Below, piece by piece: positions 11,336 through 22,515 of a stretch of DNA of 64,000 bases. Position 1 is the stretch's first letter, and each line of letters begins with the position of its first letter. Source of the DNA: Odontocerum albicorne (lineage: Eukaryota; Arthropoda; Insecta; Trichoptera; Odontoceridae); the NCBI GenBank assembly GCA_949825065.1, contig OX463848.1, forward strand, positions 33,013,491-33,077,490, in the 5' to 3' direction. The translations under genes and the position numbers were made by a program. The notes beneath the pieces were generated by a model, which had not been told where the DNA came from, did not search any database, and saw only the letters and a program-made list of their open reading frames with translations.

Positions 11336-11900
11336 ATGAATAATTGCTACAAAGAAAATCATTCAATAACGTGCTTCTCTAATAGACATAATTTTAAAGT
11401 TGTTATATTTATTTAAACATTTTCTATTCTTCGGTGTTTTGGTATTATTCCTTCAATGTACTTCTTTCTTCTGCGATGTGACCTCAATACTAAGCAAAGT
11501 GACCCACATTGAAATTAATCTACGTTGTGGACATTCTTGTCCAGTCCTCTTGGCATCCTGTGGACTGTAGAGCCTTTTCCCATAGCACTATTTACCTCAT
11601 CGTTCCTATGCATATACAATACATCTCTGCTCTTGCAACCCTCGACATTGCCAGTCGCCAAATTTTTCACCATGTTCACCTTGCGCGAAATGTAATCAAA
11701 GAACTAAAGAACGTGACGAGAGCATAATATTTAAAGTCTAAATACACATAAATTATATAATCAATAATACGTCTCTGGGCCTTCTGAGCCTTGGCCTAAT
11801 GCATGCTTGTATCCTATGTTTGGTAGGTAGTATGCGTGTACGTACTTCTTTCTGATATTTTTTAGTCATAATAATGTTTCAATATTTTCACTTCTTATAA
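11336..11900. other. unannotated spacer
   Basis: A 72-codon frame exists at 11509-11727 but resembles nothing I know. No repeat assigned. Confidence 0.4.
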
Positions 11901-11939
11901 CACGCAAATTTTGTATTCACATGGACAAGAAAAAAAAAC

Positions 11940-12070
11940 TATTTTTGTAATAGGCAATCGACACATACACTGGGATGATCTGTGCCACCACATTGAAGTC
12001 AAAAATGTTATTCTAGGAGTCGATTTGATAAATGAAATTTCAAATATAAATGTTGTCACTATTGGATTTT
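11940..12070. repeat. dispersed repeat shared with 25675-25790
   Basis: Both copies contain taggcaatc, gatgatctgtgccaccacat (gatttgtgccaccaaatt in the other) and a following aaagtca. Divergence is high and the family is unknown. Confidence 0.5.
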
Positions 12071-12089
12071 CTGGAAAGTAATTCCGTAT

Positions 12090-12335
12090 TGTTGGGTCAT
12101 GTTCAAATGTCAAATAGCACCAATTGCTCGTGGATTGTGGTTTTTTTATGTTTTCAGTATTTCAGCAATATCTTGTGTCGTAGAACGCTGGTTATTCTCG
12201 AACAAAACCTTGGTCTGATCTTATCAGTGGTAATAGGTTTCCCAGGGCGGATATTTTCTTTAAAAGTCCTATCACCATTACGAAATTGTTCAATCACGAT
12301 TGCTTATGGCTTTAGTGTCTTATTTTTCGATTTAC
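12090..12335 (-). pseudogene. decayed mariner-like transposase, helix-turn-helix fragment
   Basis: On the minus strand, one frame reads IVIEQFRNGDRTFKENIRPG and KPITTD, and an overlapping frame continues ENNQRSTTQDIAEILKT, then after a stop KTTIHEQLVLFD appears in the first frame set. This order (FRNGD, a P-G-(K/R)-P box, TTQ-IA-L, then K-TIH-(H/Q)L) matches the N-terminal DNA-binding region of mariner transposases. At least two frame changes and a stop make it inactive. No catalytic domain or terminal repeats were found. The call rests on motif order only. Confidence 0.5.
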
Positions 12336-12369
12336 AGTAGTAAAAAAGCATCAAACACCACCAAAATAA

Positions 12370-12860
12370 TGGTGTTCTATCTCCAAAGAAAGGTTGAAGC
12401 AATTTGGATTTACAATGGCCGAAAAAATCATAACAATATACATTCAGCATGTTAAGAAAGACAAACATGTTGTCTTAACGACACCTATCTGAAAAATATG
12501 AAAGTATTATAAAAACTTATTGTATTCCGTCTTCAAATGACGCCACAATAAAACTCAAGCGATTTGGGTAAACAATAGCCGAAAAAATCGCAAATTAACT
12601 TTCCTGAAAATATGCATTAAACATGTTGAGAAAGAAGTAAACAGCAAAAATGTTGTTCGAACGACATCTATCCGAGAAATACGAAAGTACTTCACAAATT
12701 AAGTTTGTTTTATCTTCAAAAATACGTTAAAAAACGCTCAAGCATTTTGGTTAAACAATGACCGAAAAAATCACAAAACTATTATAAATTCAGTATGTTT
12801 GCAAAGAAAATATTGTCCTAACGACATATATCCAAGAAATACGAAAGTACTTTACAGACA
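12370..12860 (+). repeat. three-unit degenerate repeat of about 165-180 bp
   Basis: Each unit has aacaatggccgaaaaaatc (12410, 12573 and 12753 region), a run ending in gttgtctaacgacat(c/a)tatc, then gagaaatacgaaagtact. Units are about 70-80% alike by eye. Confidence 0.7.
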
Positions 12861-13586
12861 GTTAGTTATTTTATTGGTTTGAACGTTGTACAAATAAATA
12901 CATTGTTTTCATTTTATTCTCTCCACATGAAATCCATTATTTAAATTCCTTGAAACTTTAAAGCATTAAAATGTTAAACAATCAGAAAGATAATATAAAT
13001 CATTCATAAGCATCTGTACATCGGGTTTAATAATTCAATCCGCGTAAGAGCTAACTAAAGCAAAAGTTGTGGAGCAAAACACATGCTAAATAGTTGTTTC
13101 AAGGGGTGATTAAGCCCTAATGGGTATTGGTTCGATTAATATTGAAGTTTACCCCCAAACTGCTGTGTTTGTTCCCGACTAGTTCCTCGTATTGTGTAGT
13201 TATCAAGATAATCCACACCCTATCAACATAAATGGGAATTAAATTCCGTTTTAAATCTGACCGCTGGGGACCAAATGTTTAATTGCTCTTTTATTTGTTT
13301 GCAAGGGAGGGATTTTTGTGATCCCTTTGGACAATTCTGTGTATTGCTGCTTACCGAGTTTATAAAATTCACTGTTTATTTTAATCGCAACTGTTTTATT
13401 GGTTAACTGTAAAAAATATAGATTGTTTTTAATATACACATTTTTATTTAAACTTTCTAGGGTTATATTTTGTGAAAATAGATAAGGGTGGGACTATTTA
13501 AAGTTTATAGAATATCGACTACCTGATTTAACACTTTATATCAGAATACGTCATATAGAAATTACATAAATAATAAACCTTTTCAT
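12861..13586. other. unannotated spacer
   Basis: Slightly less AT-rich around 13090-13220, but I recognise no family or exon there. Confidence 0.4.
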
Positions 13587-14440
13587 GAAACTCCTACGAT
13601 TTCTCTGACTACTTACATTTCTAACTTTCAAAATATCATTGACTTGATTCAACCGTACTTTCTTTGGTCTTCATCTTCCACGCTCTCCACTCACATATGC
13701 ACTATATAAAGGGTCTTTCAAATTGAGCGTTTTTTTATTCTTGTATAAAACACAGCTGACGTCTCAAACTTGCCTGGGTCTTGTAACATATGAGAAGTAT
13801 AATGTATGACGTTTATAAAAATGGAGTCGTATACAATACAACAACTCGTTCAAACTGTTGAATTATTTTATGTATTGTAATCTCCGGAAACGGTGATGTT
13901 AATTGACCACCAAGATCATGTGATCTGACACCGTTGGACTATTTTCTCTGGGGTTACGTGAAAAGTCAGGTCTATAAGAATGACCCCCAATCAATTCCTG
14001 AGCTGAAGGACGAAATTATTCGCGTTATTGGTGAGTTAGAACCGCAATTATGCCAAAATGTCATCGAAAATTTTGACAAAAGAGTGGACATCTGTGAAGC
14101 TGCAAGAGGTGAACATTTGGCGGATAATGTTTTTTGTGTTGAAATGTTATACATTATATATTACTTTAATGACCAATAAAAAAAAATTTAAATCAAAGCA
14201 AATTGTGTGTTTTATTCAAGAATTTAAAAAATTAGAATTAAAAAAACGCTCAATTTGAACGACCCTTTATTTGATTATTAGTATTTCATCCCTTATTTGT
14301 TCCATATACCCAAACTATATCAAAGGGATATTCTTCATCACTAATCACTTTATGCCGTATTCTGTCATATACTGTCATCTTGTATATGATGTCACCGCTT
14401 TTCTCAGTTCTTGTATTTCTACAGCATTCATTCGGCTTCT
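13587..14440 (-). mobile_element. LINE-T copy split by a MITE
   Basis: 13587-13708 and 14268-14440 are adjacent parts of one LINE-T copy: the left part ends cactcacatatgcactata and the right part resumes tatttgattatt, as in the uninterrupted copies. The 559-bp element at 13709-14267 lies between, flanked by TA. Confidence 0.8.
13709..14267 (+). mobile_element. 559-bp mariner-like MITE family, copy A (complete)
   Basis: Terminal inverted repeats of about 30 bp begin AAGGGTC(T/G)TTCAAATTGAGC and are flanked by TA target duplications at 13707-13708 and 14268-14269. Inside, 13821-13880 encodes a short N-terminal transposase stretch (MESYTIQQ...), which is joined directly to the C-terminal part (13890-14136: PPRSCDLTPLDYFLWGYVKS, then LKDEIIRVIGELEPQLC and VDICEAARGEHL). 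The catalytic core before the third Asp is missing. A TGA replaces the Trp before PPRSCD. The same internal deletion occurs in two other copies, so this is a deletion derivative that was moved by another element's transposase. Confidence 0.9.
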
Positions 14441-14627
14441 TTCAATCTTGAAACAGTCTAGAAAAAAGCGTCTGTTTTTAAACCAGAAATTAGTGCATGT
14501 CAATTTTGAAAGAGTCTAGAAACAAGCACCTATTTTTTAACAAGTTGGCTGCCTCTAAAGTGTAGGGGGAATCGAGTGAATCGAATTGTGAAGAGAAACT
14601 GTTTCTAAACTGGATGGAGGCTAAATA

Positions 14628-15913
14628 TTAGGTCCTTACATATGAAATTGGCGTTTTGCCGTACTGGCAACTTTGATCTCAAATATCTTCTCTTTGGTTA
14701 GGAATTCCAAATTAAAATTTATACAGCTATTTACTCAAATATTTGTGTTTCGAAAATTATAATTCATTTGTTTTTTCCTCAATTGTTTTTTTTCTTTGCG
14801 TCACTCAGTTTACAAAATGGAAAACTTGAAATATCGCGTTATTTACGAGTACGAGTTCCACCGTGGCACCAGTGCTGCAGAAACGGCTCGAAGGATTAAT
14901 GATGTGTATGGCGACGGTGCCGCAAAAGAAAACACAGTGCGTTTTTGGTTCCAACGTTTTCGTTCTGGAAATTTCGACCTGCAGAAAAAGCCCCGTGGAC
15001 GGCCGGAGACCAAAGTTGATAATGAAGAATTGAAGGCTATTGTGGAAGCGGATCCATCGCAAACCACGTCCGAGTTAGCTGCAGGCTGCGGTGTTAGTGA
15101 TAAAACTGTTTTAATCCACTTGAAGCAAATTGGGAAGGTGAAAAAGCTTGAAAGGTGGGTACCTCACGAATTGAGTGAAGCAAATCAACAAACGCGCGTT
15201 GACTGCTGCGTTGCATTACTCAACCGGCACAATAATGAAGGGATTTTGAATCGAATCATTACCTGTGATGAAAAGTGGATCCTGTATGATAATCGGAAGC
15301 GCTCATCGCAATGGCTGAACCCTGCCGAACCAGCCAAACCATGCCCCAAGCGAAAATTGACTCCAAAAAAGTTACTTGTGAGCGTTTGGTGAACTAGTGC
15401 TGGTGTCGTTCACTACAGCTTTCTTAAATCTGGCCAGACGATTACGGCAGATGTCTATTGTCAGCAACTGCAAACCATGATGGAAAAGCTAGCTGCTAAA
15501 CAACCGAGGCTGGTTAACCGCTCTAGGCCACTGCTGCTTCATGATAACGCTAGACCACACACTGCACAACAGACGGCTACCAAATTAGAAGAGCTTCAAT
15601 TGGAATGTCTAAGACATCCACCGTACTCTCCGGACCTTGCCCCAACAGATTACTATTTTTTTCGAAATTTGGATAACTTCTTGCAAGGGAAAAAATTCAA
15701 CTCCGATGGGGCAGTCCAAACCGACTTCAAAGATTTTATTGATTCCCGTCCGAATGGTTTTTTTAGTAAAGGGATCGATGAACTACCTATGAGATGGCAA
15801 AAGTGCATAGATAGCAATGGTACATACTTTGATTAAATAAATATATTATATTAAAAAAAATCAACTTTATGTTCCTCCCAAACAAAACGCCAATTTCATA
15901 TGTAAGGACCTAA
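14628..15913 (+). mobile_element. mariner transposon, copy 1 (full length)
   Basis: 1286 bp with perfect 31-bp terminal inverted repeats beginning TTAGGTCCTTACATATGAAA, and TA duplications at 14626-14627 and 15914-15915. It contains a single transposase frame at 14817-15836, broken by one stop. It differs from the copy at 60399-61674 at only about seven single bases plus two length changes, so the two are very recent relatives. Confidence 0.97.
14817..15836 (+). pseudogene. mariner transposase with one premature stop
   Basis: The product would be a 339-residue DDD transposase that cuts and pastes its own element at TA sites in the nucleus. The N-terminal half has the DNA-binding helix-turn-helix region (about residues 1-110), the WVPHEL linker motif (114-119), then catalytic Asp151 (ITCDEKW), Asp243 (LLHDNARPH) and Asp278 (YSPDLAPTDY), with 34 residues between the last two, which is the mariner D,D34D signature. 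The closest family by my recall is the cecropia-type, such as human Hsmar1. ATG at 14817 is chosen because homology starts at MENLKYRVIYEYEF; an upstream in-frame TTG adds residues that do not match. Codon 192, the second Trp of the VWW motif, is TGA at 15390-15392, cutting the protein before the second catalytic Asp. The sister copy has TGG there. Confidence 0.95.
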
Positions 15914-16196
15914 TAGTTAACCACGCTAGTAAGGCTCTAAACACAAAATTGAAACAAAGTGAAAAATATTTGGTAAGACTGATTTGGAAGTGAAGATTCG
16001 ATTCCAGTAAAATCCCAAATTTATTTTAAAAAGGATTCTTGCCTTGTTTTCCATGCATAGTCACTTCATGTATTATTTTAAGTGTAAGCATTTCTACAGC
16101 ATTTATTTGATTCTGTACACTACATCATAATATATTTATCACTGATACAAAGGAAGAGTATTGTAAATAATCCATTGGATTTATTGTGGTTTTATA

Positions 16197-16923
16197 TGGG
16201 GTGGCAAAACGATAACTACAATTTTTAATCAATGATGAAGAAAACCCCATTTTTTTAAAGTTCATGTTTATTTATGTCAATGTAATAAGTGTACATGGGA
16301 ATTATGTGTCAAAAATTATATTGGCCGAATTATGTGTTAAAAATTATATTGCTCCTGTTACAGATGACGACTCGGAGCAAAATTATCAATAACGGATTCA
16401 CATAAGTAGATACGTATATCTGAAATGCCACGAGTGATGTTGGATTTAAGGTAATCGATGGTTTTTGGATTCCTGGCGTACACTTGAGATTTAATATAAC
16501 TCCAGAGAAAAAAATCTAAAGGGTTTAAATCACACGATCGTGGCGGCCAATTCACATTTCCACGATTAGAAATTACACGGTTGGAGAACTTTTTCCTGCA
16601 ATAAAGCCATTGTTTCATCAGCAGTATGACAAGTAGCCCCATTCTACTGGAACCACATATTTTTGTCCATATCGTTCAATTGATGCCATAGAAAAAAATT
16701 AATAATGTCACGTTATCGATTTCCATTGACCGAAGGTGTTATTTCATAGGGCTGCGCTACAATAACTACAATTTTAAATTAACTGCCACTTTTCAATTGT
16801 CAAACGTATAATATTTATAACGGACATACGTCATCTAAATAACCTACAAATTAATCATACAGCGGTATACGATTGTGGAAATTAATTAAAATTTAATATT
16901 GCAGTTCTTGTTGCGCCATCCTA
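16197..16923 (-). mobile_element. degenerate mariner-like element with an extra internal end
   Basis: Left end tggggtggcaaaacgataac and the reverse complement of the right end (taggatggcgcaacaagaac) are related imperfect terminal repeats, flanked by TA at 16195-16196 and 16924-16925. A third end-like sequence (cataggg, gctgcgctacaataactac) starts at 16743 in the same orientation as the left end. Length is 727 bp, well short of a full mariner. Confidence 0.65.
16358..16690 (-). pseudogene. mariner-like transposase remnant, C-terminal half
   Basis: Minus-strand frames read NDMDKNMWFQ, stop, NGATCHTADETMALLQE, then after a one-base shift KFSNRVISNRGNVNWPPR, SCDLNPLDFFLWSYIKSQVY and KTIDYLKSN. 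In active relatives the first motif reads DGATCHT; here the second catalytic Asp is Asn. The third Asp (SCDL) is intact. The N-terminal half is missing. The frame shift, stop and lost catalytic residue make it inactive. It belongs to the IS630/Tc1/mariner superfamily, a different lineage from the full-length mariner 1.3 kb upstream but related to the 559-bp MITE family. Confidence 0.75.
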
Positions 16924-16925
16924 TA

Positions 16926-17192
16926 TACCGTTGTTACGGAGTGTTACAAAAGAGAAATCTTTCTTTTCCGGAACTAGATGACCAGAGAGAAAGAAGATGG
17001 AGGATCGAAAGCACCACGAGGCGTGAAATCCTATTTTATTCTTTATGGCATTAAGATGGCCACGAGGTTTTACGTAGCGCGGCAAAATCTCCATTTTATA
17101 TTCGTATTCACGACAACACGCTCACCAAACCGCTTTGGTGTATTCTAATAAAAGAAAAATGTGGAAAACACCTGAAAGAAATGATAAATATT
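16926..17192. other. spacer
   Basis: Nothing recognised. Confidence 0.4.
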
Positions 17193-17396
17193 TCATTCAT
17201 ATAGGGCATTCATGTGTTTTATTTCGGTCTCTCCTCGTTTCCTGTGCTTTGCAAGGTCCATATATTTTATCAAGGGTGCTTTATTGATATTATACTCTTG
17301 TAAGTCTTGAGCACGGTAACCCGTAACAATCATCCCTTTAGAATCCACTCGTTCGTGAATAATGTAATCTGAAGCTTCCAAAACTGTATTTTCCAT
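17193..17396 (-). CDS. possible exon of an unrecognised protein
   Basis: A 67-codon minus-strand frame starting MENTVLEASDYIIHERVDSK and ending KRGETEIKHMNALYE has a mixed, charged composition unlike the Ile/Phe/Tyr/Lys-biased chance frames elsewhere in this window. The frame is open upstream for another ten or so codons to about 17427, where ttttgttgag could be a splice acceptor. I recognise no domain, signal peptide or repeat. It could be a terminal exon of a host gene, a remnant of an old element, or chance. No partner exon was found within several kilobases. Confidence 0.25.
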   Translation of the reverse strand: MENTVLEASDYIIHERVDSKGMIVTGYRAQDLQEYNINKAPLIKYMDLAKHRKRGETEIKHMNALYE

Positions 17397-17680
17397 CAGT
17401 TCGATGTTTCGTTCGTTTTGGGATCCCGATGTTTTACGAGAACCTCAACAAAACACACTACGTAAAGGCCTTCCGAAAATTTATTTCAATTTAAAATTTT
17501 CACGGGTTCAAGGTAAGTTGTATTTTCCTCTCAAATAAATATTTGTTTTCTTAATTTCCCCTCAACACTACAATTAACAATGAAATTACATTTGTTTGAA
17601 ATGGTAGAGAACAAATATGAAGTGTTAACTTATTCATGAAACCTACTTTAAAATATTTATTTTTACACATTATTCTAATA
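17397..17680. other. spacer
   Basis: Nothing recognised apart from the possible acceptor near 17425. Confidence 0.4.
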
Positions 17681-17882
17681 TGTTTTACATTTTCGTTGTA
17701 TTCAACACAACCTAGTGGGTTTTGTCATATGGCAATATCTTTCATTGACCTAAACATGTTAAAGAAGGGATAAGTAGAATCTCGAATGAATATATTTAAA
17801 AAAAATCTCGATTCCAACGGGAATCGAATCCGCTGCCTTCGGTTTGGAAGACAGGGGTCTTATAAACTAGAGCATGGAGGTC
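17681..17882 (-). mobile_element. SINE-A copy
   Basis: Minus strand: tRNA-like head (gacctccatgctctagttta, eroded box A; cggattcgattcccgttgg as box B), body with gtcaatgaaagatattgcc and the terminal gttgaatacaacga. Confidence 0.75.
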
Positions 17883-18749
17883 ATAATTATTGTACAGTAT
17901 ATAAATAAAGAGTTAATAACTATGCGGTAATCTCTTCCAACGACACAAACAAAAATTATATAGATTCGTGCCAATTGTTGAGCGGAAAGTTACAACGTTA
18001 TTTTCAAAATGAAAAACTTTAAATAAAAGCATATAAAAACAGTAAAACGAAATATTTGACAATATCACCAAAAAACTCGGGAAGAACAAGAGAAAATAAG
18101 TTAAGGAGAAACGCATTTCGTCATTAAAACAAGATGTAATATATTTTTAGTCGCTGTGTTTAGCCGACGAGGGTGAGAGTTTTACAGCAGCCAGTATCTG
18201 ATTGCAATGTTCTTAATTGTTCTTAGATAAAGATAACTTATTTACTAGGCAAAACCTGTAAGCACGTGGGCTTGATCTTTAAGAATATATTATTTTCTTA
18301 CACTCAGATATTTTATACAAGATTACATATCTTACGAACGTACTAAATTTAAATGTTTCTATTAATTCATCAACTTCGTACACACCAAGTCTAAGCATTT
18401 TTTTTAAGTCACCATTCTTGGAATATATAATATTTAAACAATTGATCATACGTGTATATTGTGTCATACGCCTATAGCTCAAAATAAGACACCGAAAATA
18501 TAACCACGTTATGTCAACCATCTTTAGAATGTTCTATGATGTCCTCTGTATTTGCGACAAAAATTCAAATTTGTTTAAGGGAATGAACTGTCCTTCGGAT
18601 CTACTGACGACGGAATCCTTTTATACGAGTATACCAACGGATCACACATAATTCTTCACATCATATTTTGCACTTTACTCGGCTCGACTTTAGAATAATC
18701 TTCCTGGGTCAATCAGATGTGCTAAATCCTTCTCGGTATTTTTTTTTAT
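17883..18749. other. AT-rich spacer
   Basis: Only chance-like frames. One TACGAGTA at 18624. Confidence 0.45.
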
Positions 18750-18930
18750 TTCACCTGGCGAGTTTATTGCCATGTAGCAAAGCTTCCAACTAACCAGAAA
18801 AATGTATAAATTGGCTCTAAGTGAAAACCAGACTGGAATTTCATTAAAAAAAATCTGAATTCCAGCGGGGATCGAACCCGTAACCTCCGGATCGGCAGAC
18901 AAGCGTCTTACCAACAGGCCACGGAGGTCG
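18750..18930 (-). mobile_element. SINE-A copy, full head
   Basis: Minus strand: cgacctccgtggcctgttgg, taagacgcttgtctgcc, then box B gggttcgatccccgctgg and the body ccagtctggttttcactta and ggttagttggaagctttgc. One base is missing from box A. This copy gives the clearest tRNA-like head. Confidence 0.85.
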
Positions 18931-20535
18931 TCGTATTTAAGAATAAACTAAAGAAACATTACTTTTCTCAAAATATTCCTCGTTATTAACACCCTTACAA
19001 TTCCTTTAATAATCCCTATTTTCCTTAAAATTTGTCTTTCACTATATTTTTTTTTTGTTTTTCCCATGGTTTTTTTGTTAGTTTTCCCTATTTTCATACA
19101 CTATGTTAAATACATGGTCACGGATACCAATAATAATCATTAAACAAAAGCTGGTTGATTGGAAGAAATAACTTTAAAGCAATAAATCTATCAGATCTAA
19201 TTCATTCTATGAAAGCTGTTGCACTTCAGCAAACACGCAGTCTTCACAGATTTATAAGACCTAAGACTTTTTTACCAATATTATCTACAATTTGTCTGTA
19301 TTTCCAGTTAACATATGTACATAGAAGATTACTTTACGAATGAAAAAAATATTATCGCATCAGTTTAAAAATTTCATTGTTTATCAAGACATGGACAATT
19401 TAGCAGACCTTAAATCATGAACTTAATTAATGGTTCAGTAAATCTTTAAATTTAAGTAAATTTGTAACTCTCTCTATAAAAGTGTTTGTTATCTCTATTA
19501 AAGCTCGCTTGATACGAGTATGATGCTGTATCCCATACAGTTTATATTTTTCTTACATTTTTAATGTCGTTTGATTTCATAAAAAAATATGTTATCATTT
19601 AGAGGTCGACACGGATGTTGAATGAAATTATTTAAAAGTCCTAGCACATGCTCCTCAAAATGTACGTATTCGGACAAAAGTACACAATTTTTGGATTGTG
19701 TTTTGTCGAAAGTTTTTATTTTTAGTTTTGTTATATTCCTTAATGTGTTGTAGTTTAGCAAATCAACAATCTGAAAGCCAATCCAAGGATATGCAAAAAC
19801 AATTACTAAATACTTGGTAATTGTTAAAACACCTACTTAACATACTCGTACATCTCATCACGTTCTTTTTCTATTAATCTAAGTCTTTCAGTCATTTCAA
19901 AACGGTTTTTTTAATAAAGTTTAAAACTTAACGTTCGCACATAATACTACTTAATTTAAGCATTCAATACGCCAATTTTATCACTTTAAAATATATTAAG
20001 TTATGTAATATTTTACTAAATAATTAATTACCTTATTTTTAAGTGTGTGTATACTCGAAATGCGAATGACAAATGTTTTTTTATTTGTAAAACAGCATAA
20101 AACATTTTTTTAGTTAAAAAATAATTTAATATTGCAAGTACCTGACTTCCAATTATCAACTTATTTCAAAAGTAAAATATTTACGTTAGACAGTAGCTTC
20201 TACATATATTATTTTGTTTCATTTTCAGTCCATGGTCACAGTATGTTTTTTAATCTTCGGTTTCACAGTATTATGCAAATTAACATATATATTGGATAGT
20301 TGTATTCTATTACACATTCGTTGAATTCAATTTGGCGTTTTTTTCCCATGTGGCAATCTTTTCTAAAATAAAACATTAATATGTTATAGTATCCTGGAAT
20401 AAAAAACATATTGGAAACCTTGCGAAAAAATAGTGGGAATTGAATCAACAAACCCCCTGGGTGGCAGTGAAAAAACTGTAATGTATATAATTTAAACAAA
20501 TTTACTTTACCGTATATTTAAGTAAATTTTAAAGA
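18931..20535. other. AT-rich spacer with a worn SINE-A at 20335-20470
   Basis: 20335-20470 shows catgtggcaatcttttct, ggaataaaaaacatattgg and gtgggaattgaatcaac, consistent with a very old minus-strand SINE-A. The rest is unassigned; TACGAGTA/TACTCGTA at 19513 and 19843. Confidence 0.4.
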
Positions 20536-20730
20536 ATATAATTTTATCAAATTTCAATATAGGTATGTCACTTATGATCGCATAGCATTTTATCAAAATT
20601 AACCTAACACCATTTTATCTAATTTAAACAGATATCAATTTTTAAATTGTGTACGTACTCGTATATCATTAGATCAAATTTAAATGGATATGATGTTATG
20701 AAATTTAAACGTATTCATTTTATAAATTTG
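20536..20730 (+). repeat. degenerate AT-rich tandem repeat
   Basis: About five loose units of attttatcaaatttaaacg, gatatca form. One unit carries TACTCGTA at 20656. Confidence 0.5.
20656..20663. other. TACTCGTA scar in a tandem repeat unit
   Basis: Local sequence acg-TACTCGTA-tatcatt. Without CTCGTA it reads acgtatatcatt, matching the form of neighbouring units. Confidence 0.45.
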
Positions 20731-21124
20731 GACAGTAAATTATAACTTTTATTATCAACCAACCTAAAAAAATGTTTCTCACTTAATAGAAAACTCCTAC
20801 ACCCCCAGCAGATATATTTTTGTATGTAGGCACAAGGGAATAAAAGGCAGAAGATCTCTCATTTAAACGACATGATAAGAGGGGTGCATAAAATATTTAT
20901 CTACCTTATATACATTGAAACATTTATGCAGTGCTTTGGAACAATGGGAAAAGGCTGAATTCTGAAAAGAAAAAAAAGAGGCTTTGTACTTTCCTTACAT
21001 GCAATATTAAATAATTTATTATTTTAAAATTTTGATGTATGGCAGGAAAGTATATTATCAAATGTGGAAGAAAAAACAAAATATGAATTAGTATTTTGTA
21101 GTTAAAAACAACTGAGAAATGATT

Positions 21125-21320
21125 GGACCAAGATTGGACCAAGTGAACGAAATAAAAAAAAATTAAGTTAATGAGTAAGATAACCATAAGAAACTGTGTT
21201 AAAATATGTACGGATGGGAAGGAGGTGAAGGAAGTATAGCGTATTTAGAAAAATCGGTGTCTATCCCCTGTGCCTACCCCAGCAAGTAAATTATAGGATG
21301 GTTGTATGTATGTTAATTAC
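21125..21320 (+). mobile_element. LINE-T fragment, 3' end
   Basis: Plus strand: ggaccaagtgaacgaaat, gaaggaagtatagcgt, tgcctaccccagcaag and a tail ggatggttgtatgtatg. Highly worn. Confidence 0.6.
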
Positions 21321-22515
21321 TTTATGAATGAATTAATTCCTCGTTTTAAAATTTACTTTCTAACCTCCAATAACAATCGCGTTATTATAGCAATTAGTTT
21401 TGAGCCACTTAACCGATCTTTTCATCAGGCAATTTTAAGATGTATTGTAACAGGTTATTTAACCTAAGCATCATATGTAAGATGCGTGAAAATGCCTCTT
21501 ATATAAATATTGAAAATGCTCATGTATCCTGGAAAATATGACTGTTGATATGTTTTCTTAAAGTAAATCGATATTTGAATTCATTTTTCCCCCCAAGGAG
21601 CCTGTTTTAAAAAATCGGATGAAATTTGATTTGAGGAACAGATCGACATCGAAATTTTCTCAATATCTTATTGTATATTGCTCAATATTCAGACCTGAAT
21701 TAGTATAAAGTACTGTCGATTTCACATACGCGTTAGTGCAAAAATTCACTATTTTACTTAAAGTATAAACATTACAATAATTTGACGCATAAAAAAACAA
21801 CGGTCAGAAAGAAATGTATACTTACAAGCACACAACAAACCGGGGCTCAGTTTTTATTTTATAAATGTCATAAACAATTCCACGAGTATTGTCACGTAAT
21901 ATTTTTAATATCTCATTCATTTTATACATTTATATGACGCCTTTTTTGCATCCAAAAGTCACTTATTATGTTCAATTAGATTTTATGAAGAACTCTTCAC
22001 ACTTATTTCTAATATCAAGTCCACTAGACATAATGCTATTTTTCATACTGAGTTGTGGTTGACTGCATCAAAAAAATATCTGGAGATCAGTATCAACCGT
22101 AAATTAAATAAAAAAATACGTTTTTAATAATATATGAACGCTTAGTTTGGATGTTTTAGCTGAGACTAATTATAAAGTAAAGATATATGTAATTTGTTAA
22201 TAAAGAATGAGGCCATTACAATATTTTTTACTGTCTTATTGTTTATTTAATAACATAATTATAGATTGCCAAATTATACCCGAAAATATGTGATTTATAA
22301 TAAGGAGGCAAATTATTACCCCTATAGAAGTCGCAATGACATACAGCTACCAAAAAAACAAAAGTCCAAAGAATATTATTTATACAAATACTTCAACAAT
22401 TTTTACGACACGTCAAAAAGTATTAAAGAAGCCGAAGATACATGGATTTTTCATTATCTATGTGTTTTATGTGTTTAAGATTAATTTGAAGAAAAAAAAT
22501 TGAACGTAAATTATT
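21321..22515. other. AT-rich spacer
   Basis: A Tyr/Lys-rich 70-codon frame at 22266-22478 looks like a chance frame in AT-rich DNA. Nothing else recognised. Confidence 0.4.

Noticed and set aside
14844..14851. TACGAGTA in mariner copy 1 (and at 60615-60622 in copy 2) as excision scars
   Set aside because: These bases encode part of the conserved VIYEYEF stretch of the transposase, so they are ancestral coding sequence.
18880..18930. tRNA-like sequences as real tRNA genes
   Set aside because: Each is joined to a SINE body, lacks a convincing acceptor stem, and the copies differ at bases a tRNA needs.
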